From the NCBI RefSeq assembly GCF_004054195.1, contig NZ_SBIW01000001.1, forward strand, positions 1 to 64,000: DNA of 64,000 nucleotides, in the 5' to 3' direction. The notes below the pieces were generated by a model. That model ran no database searches. It was given only the letters and a program-made list of their open reading frames with translations, and was not told the origin of the DNA. Within the stretch, counting starts at the first letter, position 1, and each line of letters starts with the position of its first letter. Origin of the DNA: Mucilaginibacter gilvus. Its GTDB lineage: Bacteria > Bacteroidota > Bacteroidia > Sphingobacteriales > Sphingobacteriaceae. This document shows positions 42,785 to 50,978 of the stretch, piece by piece. Made by a program: the position numbers and the translations under genes.

Positions 42785-44764
42785 ATGAAAACCACCTCCC
42801 TAACCGCCGCCCTGTTATTTGTTACTGCAATTGCCGCCCAGGCGCAAAAGAAAAACCCTAACGATACCATTGCCAGCAACTACCAGCCGGCGGCTCTGTT
42901 CTCCACCAATCCCTTTACCGAAAAGGGTAACGAGTTCCATTCGCCCAATGGCGAGCCGGGCGCAAAGTACTGGCAAAACCGTGTGGATTATCAGCTGGAT
43001 GTGAAATTGGATACCGTGGCCAAAACCATCAGCGGATCGGCAAATATCAGCTATACCAATAATAGCCCCGATGCACTTCAATACCTATGGCTGCACCTCG
43101 ATCAAAACACCTATAAAAAAGACGCACGCTCTAACTTTGTAACCGGCTTCGCCGCGCCGGACCATACTACGGGCTACCAAATCGAATCGGTGTCGATGCT
43201 GCAAAACGGCAAGGCTACCAAGCTGAATTATGTAATAACTGATACCCGGATGCAGGTACGTCTGCCATTGGCGGTAAGTCCGAAAGGTGGCAAAATAAGC
43301 TTTGTAGTAAAATACCATTACACCATCCCTGGTAATTTTGGCGGAAGGACGGATTATACCGATACCAAAAATGGCAAGATCTACGAGATTGCCCAGTTTT
43401 ACCCCCGCATGTGCGTGTACGATGATATGCGCGGCTGGGACACCGCCCCTTTCCTGGGCAGCGGCGAATTTTATTTAGAGTACGGCGATATCGATTATAA
43501 GGTAACTCTCCCTGCGGATATGATCGTGGCTGGCTCGGGTGAGTTGGTAAATCCTGCAGAAGTGCTTACCCCAACCCAAATAAGCCGCCTGGCTGCCGCT
43601 AAAGCCAGCGACAAAACCGTAATGATCCGCACCGCGGCCGAAGTTACGCAACCATCATCGCGCCCGGCAACTCAAGCCAACCTCACCTGGCACTTTAAAA
43701 TGCTGAATACCCGCGATGTAGCCTTTGGCGCATCAAAGGCTTATATATGGGATGCCGCAAGGGTTAACCTGCCGGGCGGTAAAAAGTCGCTTGCTATGTC
43801 GGTTTACCCCGTAGAGAGCGCCGGCAAAGAAGCCTGGGACAGGGCTACGGAGTATCTGAAAGGTTCGATAGAATATTTTTCCGAAAAATGGTTTGTGTAC
43901 CCCTACCCGGTTGCCGTGAACGAAGCGGGTATTGCGGGCGGCATGGAGTACCCCGGCATCGTTTTCGATGGCATTACCGATAAGGGTAAAGACCTGTTTT
44001 GGATCACCGCGCACGAGATTGGGCACAACTGGTTCCCCATGATCGTAGGTAGCGACGAGCGACGCTTTGCCTGGATGGACGAAGGCTTTAACACTTTTAT
44101 AGATGTTTATGCCTCAGATATGGTGAACAAAGGCGAGTTCGGCCCGAAACGTGACAGCGAGTATGCCGAGAACGGTGGCAACCCGGCAGATGAGATCATC
44201 CCTTTCATCATCGACCCGGAAGCACCATCCATGATGACCGCACCCGATGCCATACCCGAAAAGTACCGCCACCCCTTCACCTACTTTAAACCTGCTTTTG
44301 GGTTGATATTGCTTCGCGAACAGATCTTGGGTAAAGACAGGTTTGATTACGCTTTTAAAAACTACATCTACAAATGGGCCTACAAACACCCGCAGCCCGA
44401 TGACTTTTTCCGTTCGATGGAAAACGGCGCGGGCGAAGATTTAAGCTGGTTTTGGAAAGGCTGGTTCTACAACAACTATAAATTGGATCTCGCCCTGATA
44501 GATGCCAAATACGCCGATAAGGATCACTCCAAAGGCATTAAAATAACCGTAGCCAATAAAGAGCTGATGGCTATGCCGTTTACCGTAGAAGTTAAATTAA
44601 AAGACGGCAGTAAGCAACGCACCTATTTCCCGGTAGAAACCTGGCTGCAACAAAAGGTGGCGACCATCAACATCCCAACCACACAGGATGTTGAAAGCGT
44701 TGTAGTGGACCCGGATAACGCCCTGCCGGATGTGAACAGGAAGAATAATGGGAAGAAGTTTTAG
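42785..44764 (+). CDS. exported M1 family metallopeptidase
   Basis: 659 residues from ATG 42785, chosen because it gives a clean signal peptide ([20 protein letters not shown]). The zinc motif is HEIGH at 410-414, with the distal Glu in [13 protein letters not shown] 19 residues later. The substrate-binding G-x-M-E-N motif appears as GGMEYPG (about 385). The N-terminal part is the saddle-like beta domain. M1 enzymes remove N-terminal residues from peptides, here probably in the periplasm. Monocistronic and divergent from the Lgt-like operon. Confidence 0.93.
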   Translation: MKTTSLTAALLFVTAIAAQAQKKNPNDTIASNYQPAALFSTNPFTEKGNEFHSPNGEPGAKYWQNRVDYQLDVKLDTVAKTISGSANISYTNNSPDALQYLWLHLDQNTYKKDARSNFVTGFAAPDHTTGYQIESVSMLQNGKATKLNYVITDTRMQVRLPLAVSPKGGKISFVVKYHYTIPGNFGGRTDYTDTKNGKIYEIAQFYPRMCVYDDMRGWDTAPFLGSGEFYLEYGDIDYKVTLPADMIVAGSGELVNPAEVLTPTQISRLAAAKASDKTVMIRTAAEVTQPSSRPATQANLTWHFKMLNTRDVAFGASKAYIWDAARVNLPGGKKSLAMSVYPVESAGKEAWDRATEYLKGSIEYFSEKWFVYPYPVAVNEAGIAGGMEYPGIVFDGITDKGKDLFWITAHEIGHNWFPMIVGSDERRFAWMDEGFNTFIDVYASDMVNKGEFGPKRDSEYAENGGNPADEIIPFIIDPEAPSMMTAPDAIPEKYRHPFTYFKPAFGLILLREQILGKDRFDYAFKNYIYKWAYKHPQPDDFFRSMENGAGEDLSWFWKGWFYNNYKLDLALIDAKYADKDHSKGIKITVANKELMAMPFTVEVKLKDGSKQRTYFPVETWLQQKVATINIPTTQDVESVVVDPDNALPDVNRKNNGKKF

Positions 44765-44846
44765 TGATTTCGGAATTGGGATTTGAGATTTCGGATTTTA
44801 TTGATGTCGAATTTTCGAATGTTCAATTTCGAATGTAAAAAACTTA

Positions 44847-44976
44847 GTCATTGCGAGGAGCAGTGGGCGGGATGAGCGAAAGGGCGCCGTGGCAACCTCA
44901 TAGGACGTTATCCCGTAGCAGGTGAATTTGCATAATTAAACATCCTATGAGGTTGCCGCGCTTCGCTCGCAATGAC
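44847..44976. repeat. CATTGCGAG/CTCGCAATG palindromic element (full copy)
   Basis: GTCATTGCGAG (44847-44857) and CTCGCAATGAC (44966-44976) are the outer arms; an inner perfect 15-bp stem joins GGCAACCTCATAGGA (44891-44905) and TCCTATGAGGTTGCC (44943-44957). The region 44770-44840 just before it is a TTTCGGAATT-type low-complexity repeat. A second, nested copy lies between hisD and hisC. Confidence 0.75.
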
Positions 44977-44991
44977 AGGGTGGTTAATAAA

Positions 44992-45015
44992 AGAGACGCG
45001 AAGTATCGCGTCTCT
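44992..45015. repeat. AGAGACGCG hairpin repeat, copy 1
   Basis: AGAGACGCG and CGCGTCTCT pair perfectly around AAGTAT. A copy with one change lies at 57297-57320. It sits next to an AATTCTGA repeat that reaches to the end of the maf gene. Confidence 0.7.
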
Positions 45016-45050
45016 ACATTCTGAAAATTCGTAAACTCTGTTATTCTGAT

Positions 45051-45620
45051 TCAGACAAGCTTCTTCAACTGCTGATACACCTTCTCCGTAGGCAAACCTA
45101 CCACATTGGTATACGAACCATTGATCCGCTCGATGCCAATAAGGCCGATGCGCTGCTGGATGCCGTACGAACCGGCTTTATCAAAGGGTTGGTATTCTGC
45201 CACATAACTCCTGATCTCTTCGTCAGTAAGTTTGCGGAAAAACACTTCAGACATATCGTAGAATTTGTTGTATTGGTGCTTATGCAGCAGGCAAACGCCG
45301 GTGTACACCTCGTGTACGTTTCCGCTTAGCTTATGCAGCATTTCTATAGCGTGTTCCGCATTATCGGGCTTGCCCAGTATCTCACCCTTTATACAAACAA
45401 TGGTATCGGCGGTGAGCACTACCTCGTCGGTAATGTCTTCGTCGAATGCCTCGGCTTTTTTCTGGGCAATGTAGAGGGCTATTTCGGCAGGTGTAAGCCC
45501 GTCCGGATAAGATTCATCCACCTCCTTTAAAACCACCCGGAAATCAATATCCATCAGTTTCAAAAGTTCCTGCCGCCTCGGCGACTTAGAAGCGAGAATT
45601 ATTTGGGGTAAACCACTCAT
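45051..45620 (-). CDS. maf: Maf family nucleotide pyrophosphatase
   Basis: 189 residues. The N-terminal LASKSPRRQELLKLM is the classic Maf substrate loop, VVLTADTIVCI holds the catalytic Asp, and KAGSYGIQQRIGLIGIERIN matches the C-terminal family block (AGSYGIQG). Maf proteins hydrolyse non-canonical or pyrimidine nucleoside triphosphates such as dTTP/UTP. Leftward, 43 bp after the KdsC-like gene, probably in one operon with it. Confidence 0.95.
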   Translation of the reverse strand: MSGLPQIILASKSPRRQELLKLMDIDFRVVLKEVDESYPDGLTPAEIALYIAQKKAEAFDEDITDEVVLTADTIVCIKGEILGKPDNAEHAIEMLHKLSGNVHEVYTGVCLLHKHQYNKFYDMSEVFFRKLTDEEIRSYVAEYQPFDKAGSYGIQQRIGLIGIERINGSYTNVVGLPTEKVYQQLKKLV

Positions 45621-45663
45621 ACCGGAAAGCTTTTGACTTTTTACTTTAAACTTTTGACTTGAA

Positions 45664-46185
45664 CTACCAGCTATACGCCTGTTCGTTCATCCACTTGCCT
45701 TGTATCTTCATCACCTTTTCAATGATGTCGCGTACGCAGCCTTTGCCACCGGCGTAGGGCGATACAAAGGCACTAACGGCTTTGATCTCTTCGCAGGCAT
45801 CGGCAGGGCAAACCGGGAGGCCTACCATTTTCATTACGCCAAGGTCGGGGATATCATCGGCCATGTACAGCACGTTTGATGGGTGGATGCTTTTCTCTTC
45901 CACGTAGATCTTAAACCTTTCGGTTTTGGTGTGCGCGCCAAGGTAAACATCATTAATCCCTAAACTATTTAAACGAAACAATGCGCTTTTACTGCGGCTG
46001 CCAGATATAGCTGCCACATTGTACCCACTTTTTACGGCCAGCTGCAAAGCATATCCATCCTTAATATTAAAAGAACGGCTTTGCACGCCGGTTTCAGTCA
46101 CCATGATCGATCCGTCGGTCAGTACCCCATCCACATCAAAAATAAAAGTGGTTATATCTTTAAGCTTGTTTAAAAAGGATTCCAT
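45664..46185 (-). CDS. kdsC: HAD-IIIA phosphatase, KdsC-like
   Basis: 173 residues. HAD motif I is FDVDGVLTDG (Asp17 and Asp19), motif II is AAISGSRS, and motif IV is YMADDIPDLGVMK. The compact cap-less form and C-terminal tail fit 3-deoxy-D-manno-octulosonate 8-phosphate phosphatase, which makes Kdo for LPS; the related N-acylneuraminate-type phosphatases cannot be excluded. Upstream of maf in the same direction. Confidence 0.88.
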   Translation of the reverse strand: MESFLNKLKDITTFIFDVDGVLTDGSIMVTETGVQSRSFNIKDGYALQLAVKSGYNVAAISGSRSKSALFRLNSLGINDVYLGAHTKTERFKIYVEEKSIHPSNVLYMADDIPDLGVMKMVGLPVCPADACEEIKAVSAFVSPYAGGKGCVRDIIEKVMKIQGKWMNEQAYSW

Positions 46186-46256
46186 TTATGATAAAGTCAT
46201 TGGGTCATTATTTCATTGAGTCATTGGCTAAGCGGAAAGCTAACTGCCAGCTGCAA

Positions 46257-46499
46257 CTATTGATTATCCCGCCACTCGTATACCCAGGCACTTTGGATTT
46301 GCTCCAGGTGGCCCTCGTTAGATTCTTCGCGCGTGCCGGCAAAGTTGGGGAGAGAAAGTACCCAATCCAATAGTTCCGTAAAACGGATGCGGTAGATCTT
46401 CGATTCGCCAAAATCATCGCCGAACTTTTCGTACAGGCTCAGGGCTATATCTTCGTGGTCGGCCCAGTGTATTGGCAGGGCGAATTTATCGTCGTTCAT
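46257..46499 (-). CDS. iscX: IscX/YfhJ family iron-sulfur assembly protein
   Basis: 80 residues, acidic, matching IscX: IHWADHEDIALSLYEKFGDD near the N-terminus (the E. coli protein has a W-x-D-x-x-D-I-A-x-x-L block), RFTELLDWVLSLPNF, and a C-terminal EQIQSAWVYEW. IscX binds IscS and iron and tunes cluster assembly. It lies 33 bp downstream of a 2Fe-2S ferredoxin gene, as in enterobacterial isc operons, although the rest of the isc genes are absent here. Confidence 0.9.
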   Translation of the reverse strand: MNDDKFALPIHWADHEDIALSLYEKFGDDFGESKIYRIRFTELLDWVLSLPNFAGTREESNEGHLEQIQSAWVYEWRDNQ

Positions 46500-46532
46500 T
46501 TCTTGCTTGTGAGTGATCGTTTCTATTTATAA

Positions 46533-46865
46533 TTAGTGGCCCATAAAACCCGATTGATCGGGCAGGGTAACTTCAATATCGCCATCTATAATTACGCACT
46601 GGCAGCCCAGGCGCGATGTAATGCGCGGATTTACCGCCCTGTCAATAAAGTCTTCTTCTTTATCAGAGATCTCCTGGATGTTATCCATCCCTTTATTAAC
46701 ATATATGTGGCAGGTGCTGCAACCGCAAACGCCGCCGCAATTGTGCTGTAAATCTATGCCGTTTTCCAGGCATACGTCCAAAACAGATTCCCCTTCGGCA
46801 ATAGGCAGTTCAATGGTATCATGGTCTGCCTCTTCGAAGTTGATCTTTATCTTAAAAATATTCAT
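46533..46865 (-). CDS. fdx: 2Fe-2S ferredoxin (adrenodoxin/ISC type)
   Basis: 110 residues. The cluster cysteines are Cys43, Cys49, Cys52 (HNCGGVCGCSTC) and Cys88 (SRLGCQC); spacing C-x5-C-x2-C and the later Cys fit the ISC/adrenodoxin class. It ends in PDQSGFMGH, close to the tail of Fdx proteins. It supplies electrons to iron-sulfur assembly or oxygenases. Upstream of iscX in the same direction. Confidence 0.92.
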   Translation of the reverse strand: MNIFKIKINFEEADHDTIELPIAEGESVLDVCLENGIDLQHNCGGVCGCSTCHIYVNKGMDNIQEISDKEEDFIDRAVNPRITSRLGCQCVIIDGDIEVTLPDQSGFMGH

Positions 46866-46884
46866 TTTGGCAAAAGTAACAAAA

Positions 46885-47667
46885 TTAACTATCCCTGTTA
46901 CCTGTGTTACTGTTTTTGATAATATCCTGACTTAGCAACAGGTAAATTTGCTGTAATTCATCCTTTCCATCCAGCATTTGCAGGTGTGCCTGCATGGTAT
47001 GTTCGTCTTTACGCACCGCAGGGCCGGTTTGAACCGCGGCCGGATGATGCGTTTTTATCTTATCGGCGGTCTCCAGTATCAGCGGGCGCAACATATCAAA
47101 GCTCATATTGTGCTCCTTTAAAAGCGCTTCGGATACGGCATACAGATGATTGGTGAAATTGCAGGCGAATACTGCCGAAAGGTGCAATATTTTTCGCTGC
47201 GCGGAATTTACCCGGTAAACATTATTGCTGATGGTGCGGGCAAGCTCTTCCAATTGTTTGGTTATCTCTTCGGTAGCGCCTTCAATACATATCGGCACAT
47301 CCCAAAAATTGAGCTCTTTGGTTTTGCTGAAGGTTTGCAGCGGATAAAAAACACCAGCCTCCGTAGTGAAATTCAGCAGCGTTTGCAGCTCCACAGCGCC
47401 CGAAGTGTGTACAATCGACTTTTTAAACGGGGACAATTTGGGAACAATTTCGGCTATCGCGTCGTCCTTAACGGCGATGATAAAGATGTCGGTTTCGCTG
47501 TCAATGTCCTTAAGACTATCAATGGCTACTGCGCCAACATGATAGCCCAGCATAGCGGCATTTTGCATATTGGGGCTGTAAACCTGCACCAAACGGTGGC
47601 CGGCATTTTTTAACGCTGCAGCCAGATGTGTGGCAACATTGCCCGAACCGATGAGGGTGATACGCAT
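46885..47667 (-). CDS. Rossmann-like and DUF2520 domain protein
   Basis: 260 residues. The N-terminal nucleotide-binding motif is LIGSGNVATHLAAAL (5-19), followed by IFIIAVKDDAI and IVHTSGAVEL; the all-helical C-terminal half (about 150-260: HLSAVFACNFTNHLYAVSEA) is DUF2520. The fold resembles ketopantoate reductase and F420-dependent NADP reductases. The reaction is unknown. It is 19 bp upstream of the fdx gene, so fdx, iscX and this gene form one leftward unit. Confidence 0.9.
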   Translation of the reverse strand: MRITLIGSGNVATHLAAALKNAGHRLVQVYSPNMQNAAMLGYHVGAVAIDSLKDIDSETDIFIIAVKDDAIAEIVPKLSPFKKSIVHTSGAVELQTLLNFTTEAGVFYPLQTFSKTKELNFWDVPICIEGATEEITKQLEELARTISNNVYRVNSAQRKILHLSAVFACNFTNHLYAVSEALLKEHNMSFDMLRPLILETADKIKTHHPAAVQTGPAVRKDEHTMQAHLQMLDGKDELQQIYLLLSQDIIKNSNTGNRDS

Positions 47668-47754
47668 TAGTTTTTAATATACATTATGGCACAAAATTAA
47701 ATAATTCCATTACTTTTATTTCCTCATTCGATATTTGTTATTCCCCCACAAAAA

Positions 47755-48675
47755 ATGAAGTTCCTTAAGCGTTTTGTTATTTTTCTCCTGCTGCTCATTG
47801 TTTTAGCAGCAGCCGTTGTAGCCATTATCTATTTCACTCAAAATAAAGAAACAAAAGAGCTTACTTACAATTTGCGCAAAAACACCAATGGTAGTTATGT
47901 AGAATTAAGCGGCGGGGTTACCCACTATGAGCTGGATGGTCCCGATTCCGGTAAAATAGTTGTGCTGGTACATGGTTTTAGCGTACCCTACTATATATGG
48001 AACGGCACCTATGAATATTTAGCAGAACACGGCTTCCGTGTATTGCGCTATGATGAATTTGGCAGGGGCTATTCTGACAGGCCCGACACCGTTTATAACA
48101 AGGCACTTTACCTTGACCAGTTAAAAGAGCTGATGCAAAAACTGGAAATGAAAAAACCGGTAAACCTGGTAGGCGTGTCATTCGGCGCAGCCGTTGTGAC
48201 CGATTTTGCCAACGAATACCCAGATATGGTGAATAAAGTTGTATTGGTAGACCCGGTTTACAAATTTGGCAAGCCCGGCTTTATATCATACATCACCACT
48301 TTTAAAGAAATACTTAATGCCGATAAGCGCGCGCTTGGCCAGATGGAGGATTTTAAATACCCCGACAGGCACCCTACCTGGGTAGAACAATACACCCCAC
48401 AGATGGAATATAAGGGCTTTCGCAATGCGTTGGTTTCTACCCAATACAACTACTTGTTCAATGCCAGCGAAAGCTACGCTACCCTTGGCGCGAAAAATAA
48501 ACCCGTGATGCTGATATGGGGAAAAGAGGATAAAACAGTGCCGTTTACCTACAGCGATTCGGTAAACCGGGTTTTAAAATCGGAATTTTTGCCGGTTGAA
48601 GACGCAGGTCACCTTCCTTTTATTGAGCAGGGCGAGATTGTGAACCCGGCCTTGGTAACATTTTTAAAGAAATAG
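47755..48675 (+). CDS. membrane-anchored alpha/beta hydrolase
   Basis: 306 residues. One N-terminal helix (about 5-27, FVIFLLLLIVLAAAVVAIIY) anchors or exports the protein. The hydrolase fold has the oxyanion block VLVHGFSVPYYIW, the nucleophile elbow GVSFGAA (Ser), an acid in MLIWGKEDKTVPF and the catalytic His in DAGHLPF. Substrate unknown: probably an ester, peptide or lipid. Monocistronic, with UPF0145 31 bp downstream possibly cotranscribed. Confidence 0.9.
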   Translation: MKFLKRFVIFLLLLIVLAAAVVAIIYFTQNKETKELTYNLRKNTNGSYVELSGGVTHYELDGPDSGKIVVLVHGFSVPYYIWNGTYEYLAEHGFRVLRYDEFGRGYSDRPDTVYNKALYLDQLKELMQKLEMKKPVNLVGVSFGAAVVTDFANEYPDMVNKVVLVDPVYKFGKPGFISYITTFKEILNADKRALGQMEDFKYPDRHPTWVEQYTPQMEYKGFRNALVSTQYNYLFNASESYATLGAKNKPVMLIWGKEDKTVPFTYSDSVNRVLKSEFLPVEDAGHLPFIEQGEIVNPALVTFLKK

Positions 48676-48706
48676 TATCTAAACTTTAAATTAATCATAC
48701 AATATT

Positions 48707-49036
48707 ATGGACACTTCACTCATCACTACCAGCAACACGTTAGAAGGTTACAAAGTCACTAAACACCTGGGCGTTGTGCGCGGCATCACCGTACGCAGCC
48801 GCAGCGTTGTGGGCAATTTTGCGGGTGGCATACAGTCGCTTTTTGGCGGCAGGCTTTCTGTTTATGTAGAGCTTTGCGAAAACGCCCGCGAAGAAGCTTA
48901 CCAGCTATTGATACAGCATGCCCGCGCCACGGGTGCCAATGCTATCATCAATATGCGTTACGATGCTAATGAAGTAATGCAGGGCATTACCGAAGTTTTG
49001 GCCTATGGCACCGCTGTTGTGGTGGAGAAGGCGTAA
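48707..49036 (+). CDS. UPF0145 (YbjQ) family protein
   Basis: 109 residues matching YbjQ/heavy-metal-binding domain proteins: TTSNTLEGYKVTKHLGVVRG, then GGRLSVYVELCENAREEAYQ, then ARATGANAIINMRYDAN. The family forms pentamers of unknown function. It ends 2 bp before palindromic element A4. Confidence 0.93.
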   Translation: MDTSLITTSNTLEGYKVTKHLGVVRGITVRSRSVVGNFAGGIQSLFGGRLSVYVELCENAREEAYQLLIQHARATGANAIINMRYDANEVMQGITEVLAYGTAVVVEKA

Positions 49037-49038
49037 TA

Positions 49039-49293
49039 GCCTCACCCTGCCCTCTCCAAAGGGTAATAGCCCACCGTTACACACGTTGGTAATTCATAAT
49101 ACGTTCCGCTGGAACGTTAGATGGTTCTTTGGCATTTTCTACCCATAAAACATCCCGAAGGGATGAAAACGAAATCGTTTCGCAGGAACGTCTCATGGGT
49201 AGAAGAATAATGGCGATTTTTACGTTCCAGCGGAACGTTTTATGGAATCTGTTTAATGGTGGGCTATTACCCTCCAAAGGATTTAGGTGAGGC
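49039..49293. repeat. palindromic element A4 interrupted by a MITE
   Basis: Outer arms GCCTCACC (49039-49046) and GGTGAGGC (49286-49293) as in A1-A3. Without the 212-bp insert and one copy of its 6-bp duplication the element would be only 37 bp, a shortened form with its central part deleted. Confidence 0.75.
49061..49272. mobile_element. 212-bp MITE-like element with 15-bp TIRs and 6-bp target duplication
   Basis: Terminal inverted repeats GGGTAATAGCCCACC (49061-49075) and GGTGGGCTATTACCC (49258-49272) are perfect. Both sides carry TCCAAA (49055-49060 and 49273-49278). Inside are further inverted pairs (ACGTTCCGCTGGAACGT-like blocks near 49101 and 49231, CATCCCGAAGGGATG at 49152-49166, and TACCCAT/ATGGGTA). 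There is no coding frame of note, so it must be moved in trans. Confidence 0.75.
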
Positions 49294-49350
49294 TTCGCAA
49301 TCGCACAAGAAAAATCTTCGCCTAAAATATTACCCCCAAATAAACAACAC

Positions 49351-49358
49351 TATATTTG
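49351..49358 (+). promoter_or_regulatory. -7 element of the M20 dipeptidase gene
   Basis: TATATTTG is an exact TAnnTTTG match, 17 bp before the ATG at 49376, which argues against the longer frame that begins inside the MITE. Confidence 0.5.
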
Positions 49359-49375
49359 CCTCAAATACATTTACC

Positions 49376-50746
49376 ATGCAGGTTATAAAGCAATATATAG
49401 AAGATAATAAACAGCGTTTGCTGGATGAATTGTTCGAACTGCTGCGGTTTCCATCCGTTAGTGCCGACCCAAAATACAAAGCCGATGTTTTAAACGCCGC
49501 CGATTACGTGGCTAAAAAACTAACTGACGCCGGTGCCGATAAGGTAGAAGTTTGCCAAACCGCAGGCTACCCTATTGTTTACGGCGAAAAAATAATTGAC
49601 GCAGCGCTACCAACTGTTTTGGTTTACGGACATTACGATGTGCAGCCTGCCGATCCGCTGGAACTTTGGAAAACCCCGCCTTTTGAACCCACCATTCGCG
49701 ATGGTAAAATTTACGCGCGCGGCGCCTGCGATGATAAAGGACAGTTTTACATGCACGTAAAGGCATTTGAACTGATGATGCAGACGGATACCTTACCCTG
49801 CAATATCAAATTTATGATAGAGGGCGAGGAAGAAGTAGGCTCTAACAACCTAAGTATTTTTGTAAAACAAAATAAGGAACGCCTGAAAGCCGATGTGGTG
49901 CTGATATCTGATACCTCGATGATCAGCATGGAGCACCCTTCGCTGGAAACCGGCTTGCGTGGCTTATCTTATTTGGAAGTAGAAGTTACCGGCCCTAACC
50001 GCGACCTGCACTCGGGTGTTTACGGTGGCGCTGTGGCCAACCCGGCAACTATCCTTGCCAAAATGATCGCTTCTCTGCACGATGATGATAACCACATCGC
50101 TATCCCCGGCTTTTATGATGATGTAACAGAACTTACCGAAACCGAGCGTGTGGAGCTGAACGCCGCGCCTTACGACGAGGAAGAATACAAAATGGACTTG
50201 GACATAGCCGAGGTTTGGGGCGAGAAAGGCTACACCACCTTCGAGCGCACCGGCACTCGCCCTACTCTGGAAGTGAATGGCATTTGGGGCGGATACATTG
50301 GCGAAGGCGCGAAAACCGTACTACCGTCAAAGGCCAGCGCCAAAATTTCCATGCGATTAGTGCCGAATCAAACCTCTGAAAAAATAACCCAACTGTTTAC
50401 AGATCACTTCCTGAAGATAGCGCCACCTTTTGTAAAGGTGAAAGTTACCCCGCACCATGGCGGCGAGCCGGTGGTTACCCCTACCGATAGCATTGCCTAC
50501 AAGGCGGCACAGAAAGCCATAGCCGAAGCATTTGGTAAGCAGCCTATTCCAACCCGGGGCGGCGGCAGCATCCCTATCGTAGCTTTATTTGAAGCCGAAC
50601 TGGGTTTAAAAACCGTACTGATGGGCTTTGGCCTCGACAGCGATGCCCTGCACTCACCAAACGAGAAGTATGATATATTCAACTATTACAAAGGGATAGA
50701 GACGATACCCTTGTTTCATAAGTATTTTGCGGAGCTGAGTAAATAA
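49376..50746 (+). CDS. M20 family dipeptidase
   Basis: 456 residues from ATG 49376; the open frame goes back to 49256 through repeat sequence and a promoter. It is a two-zinc peptidase of the M20 family (CNDP/DUG1-like). Metal-binding blocks: VYGHYDVQPAD (His, Asp), GACDDKGQ (bridging Asp), IEGEEEVGS (catalytic Glu and ligand Glu), and the last His in ALHSPNEKYD. GPNRDLHSGVYGG marks the lid domain. It cleaves dipeptides in the cytoplasm. The dipeptide epimerase gene faces it from the other side. Confidence 0.95.
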   Translation: MQVIKQYIEDNKQRLLDELFELLRFPSVSADPKYKADVLNAADYVAKKLTDAGADKVEVCQTAGYPIVYGEKIIDAALPTVLVYGHYDVQPADPLELWKTPPFEPTIRDGKIYARGACDDKGQFYMHVKAFELMMQTDTLPCNIKFMIEGEEEVGSNNLSIFVKQNKERLKADVVLISDTSMISMEHPSLETGLRGLSYLEVEVTGPNRDLHSGVYGGAVANPATILAKMIASLHDDDNHIAIPGFYDDVTELTETERVELNAAPYDEEEYKMDLDIAEVWGEKGYTTFERTGTRPTLEVNGIWGGYIGEGAKTVLPSKASAKISMRLVPNQTSEKITQLFTDHFLKIAPPFVKVKVTPHHGGEPVVTPTDSIAYKAAQKAIAEAFGKQPIPTRGGGSIPIVALFEAELGLKTVLMGFGLDSDALHSPNEKYDIFNYYKGIETIPLFHKYFAELSK

Positions 50747-50975
50747 TCTGAATCAGGGTTTTAGAATTAACAGAATTTGCTGCCCTTACCGTCATGCCGA
50801 AATTTTTTCGGCACCTCATATGCAAGGTGACGAGGGTGCAAATAGCACCGTGTAGGCAACCTGTCCTGTGGGGTCTTGAAACAAGTTCAGGATGACGTGG
50901 TGGTTAAGTTAAATAATGATCGCGAATCAAAATTTCATTCTGAAAATTCTAAAATTCTGAAAATTCTGATTCAGA
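50747..50975. repeat. AATTCTGA palindrome carrying a GTCATGCCGA element
   Basis: Outer TCTGAATCA (50747-50755) and TGATTCAGA (50967-50975) with AGAATT-type arms enclose an inner unit from CCGTCATGCCGA (50789) to CAGGATGACG (50897). The space between two convergent genes is thus made entirely of two nested repeat types. Confidence 0.65.
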
Positions 50976-50978
50976 CAT

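Noticed and set aside
49256..49375. Upstream extension of the M20 dipeptidase frame
   Set aside because: It begins inside the MITE, runs through element A4 and a TATATTTG promoter element; the family start matches ATG 49376.
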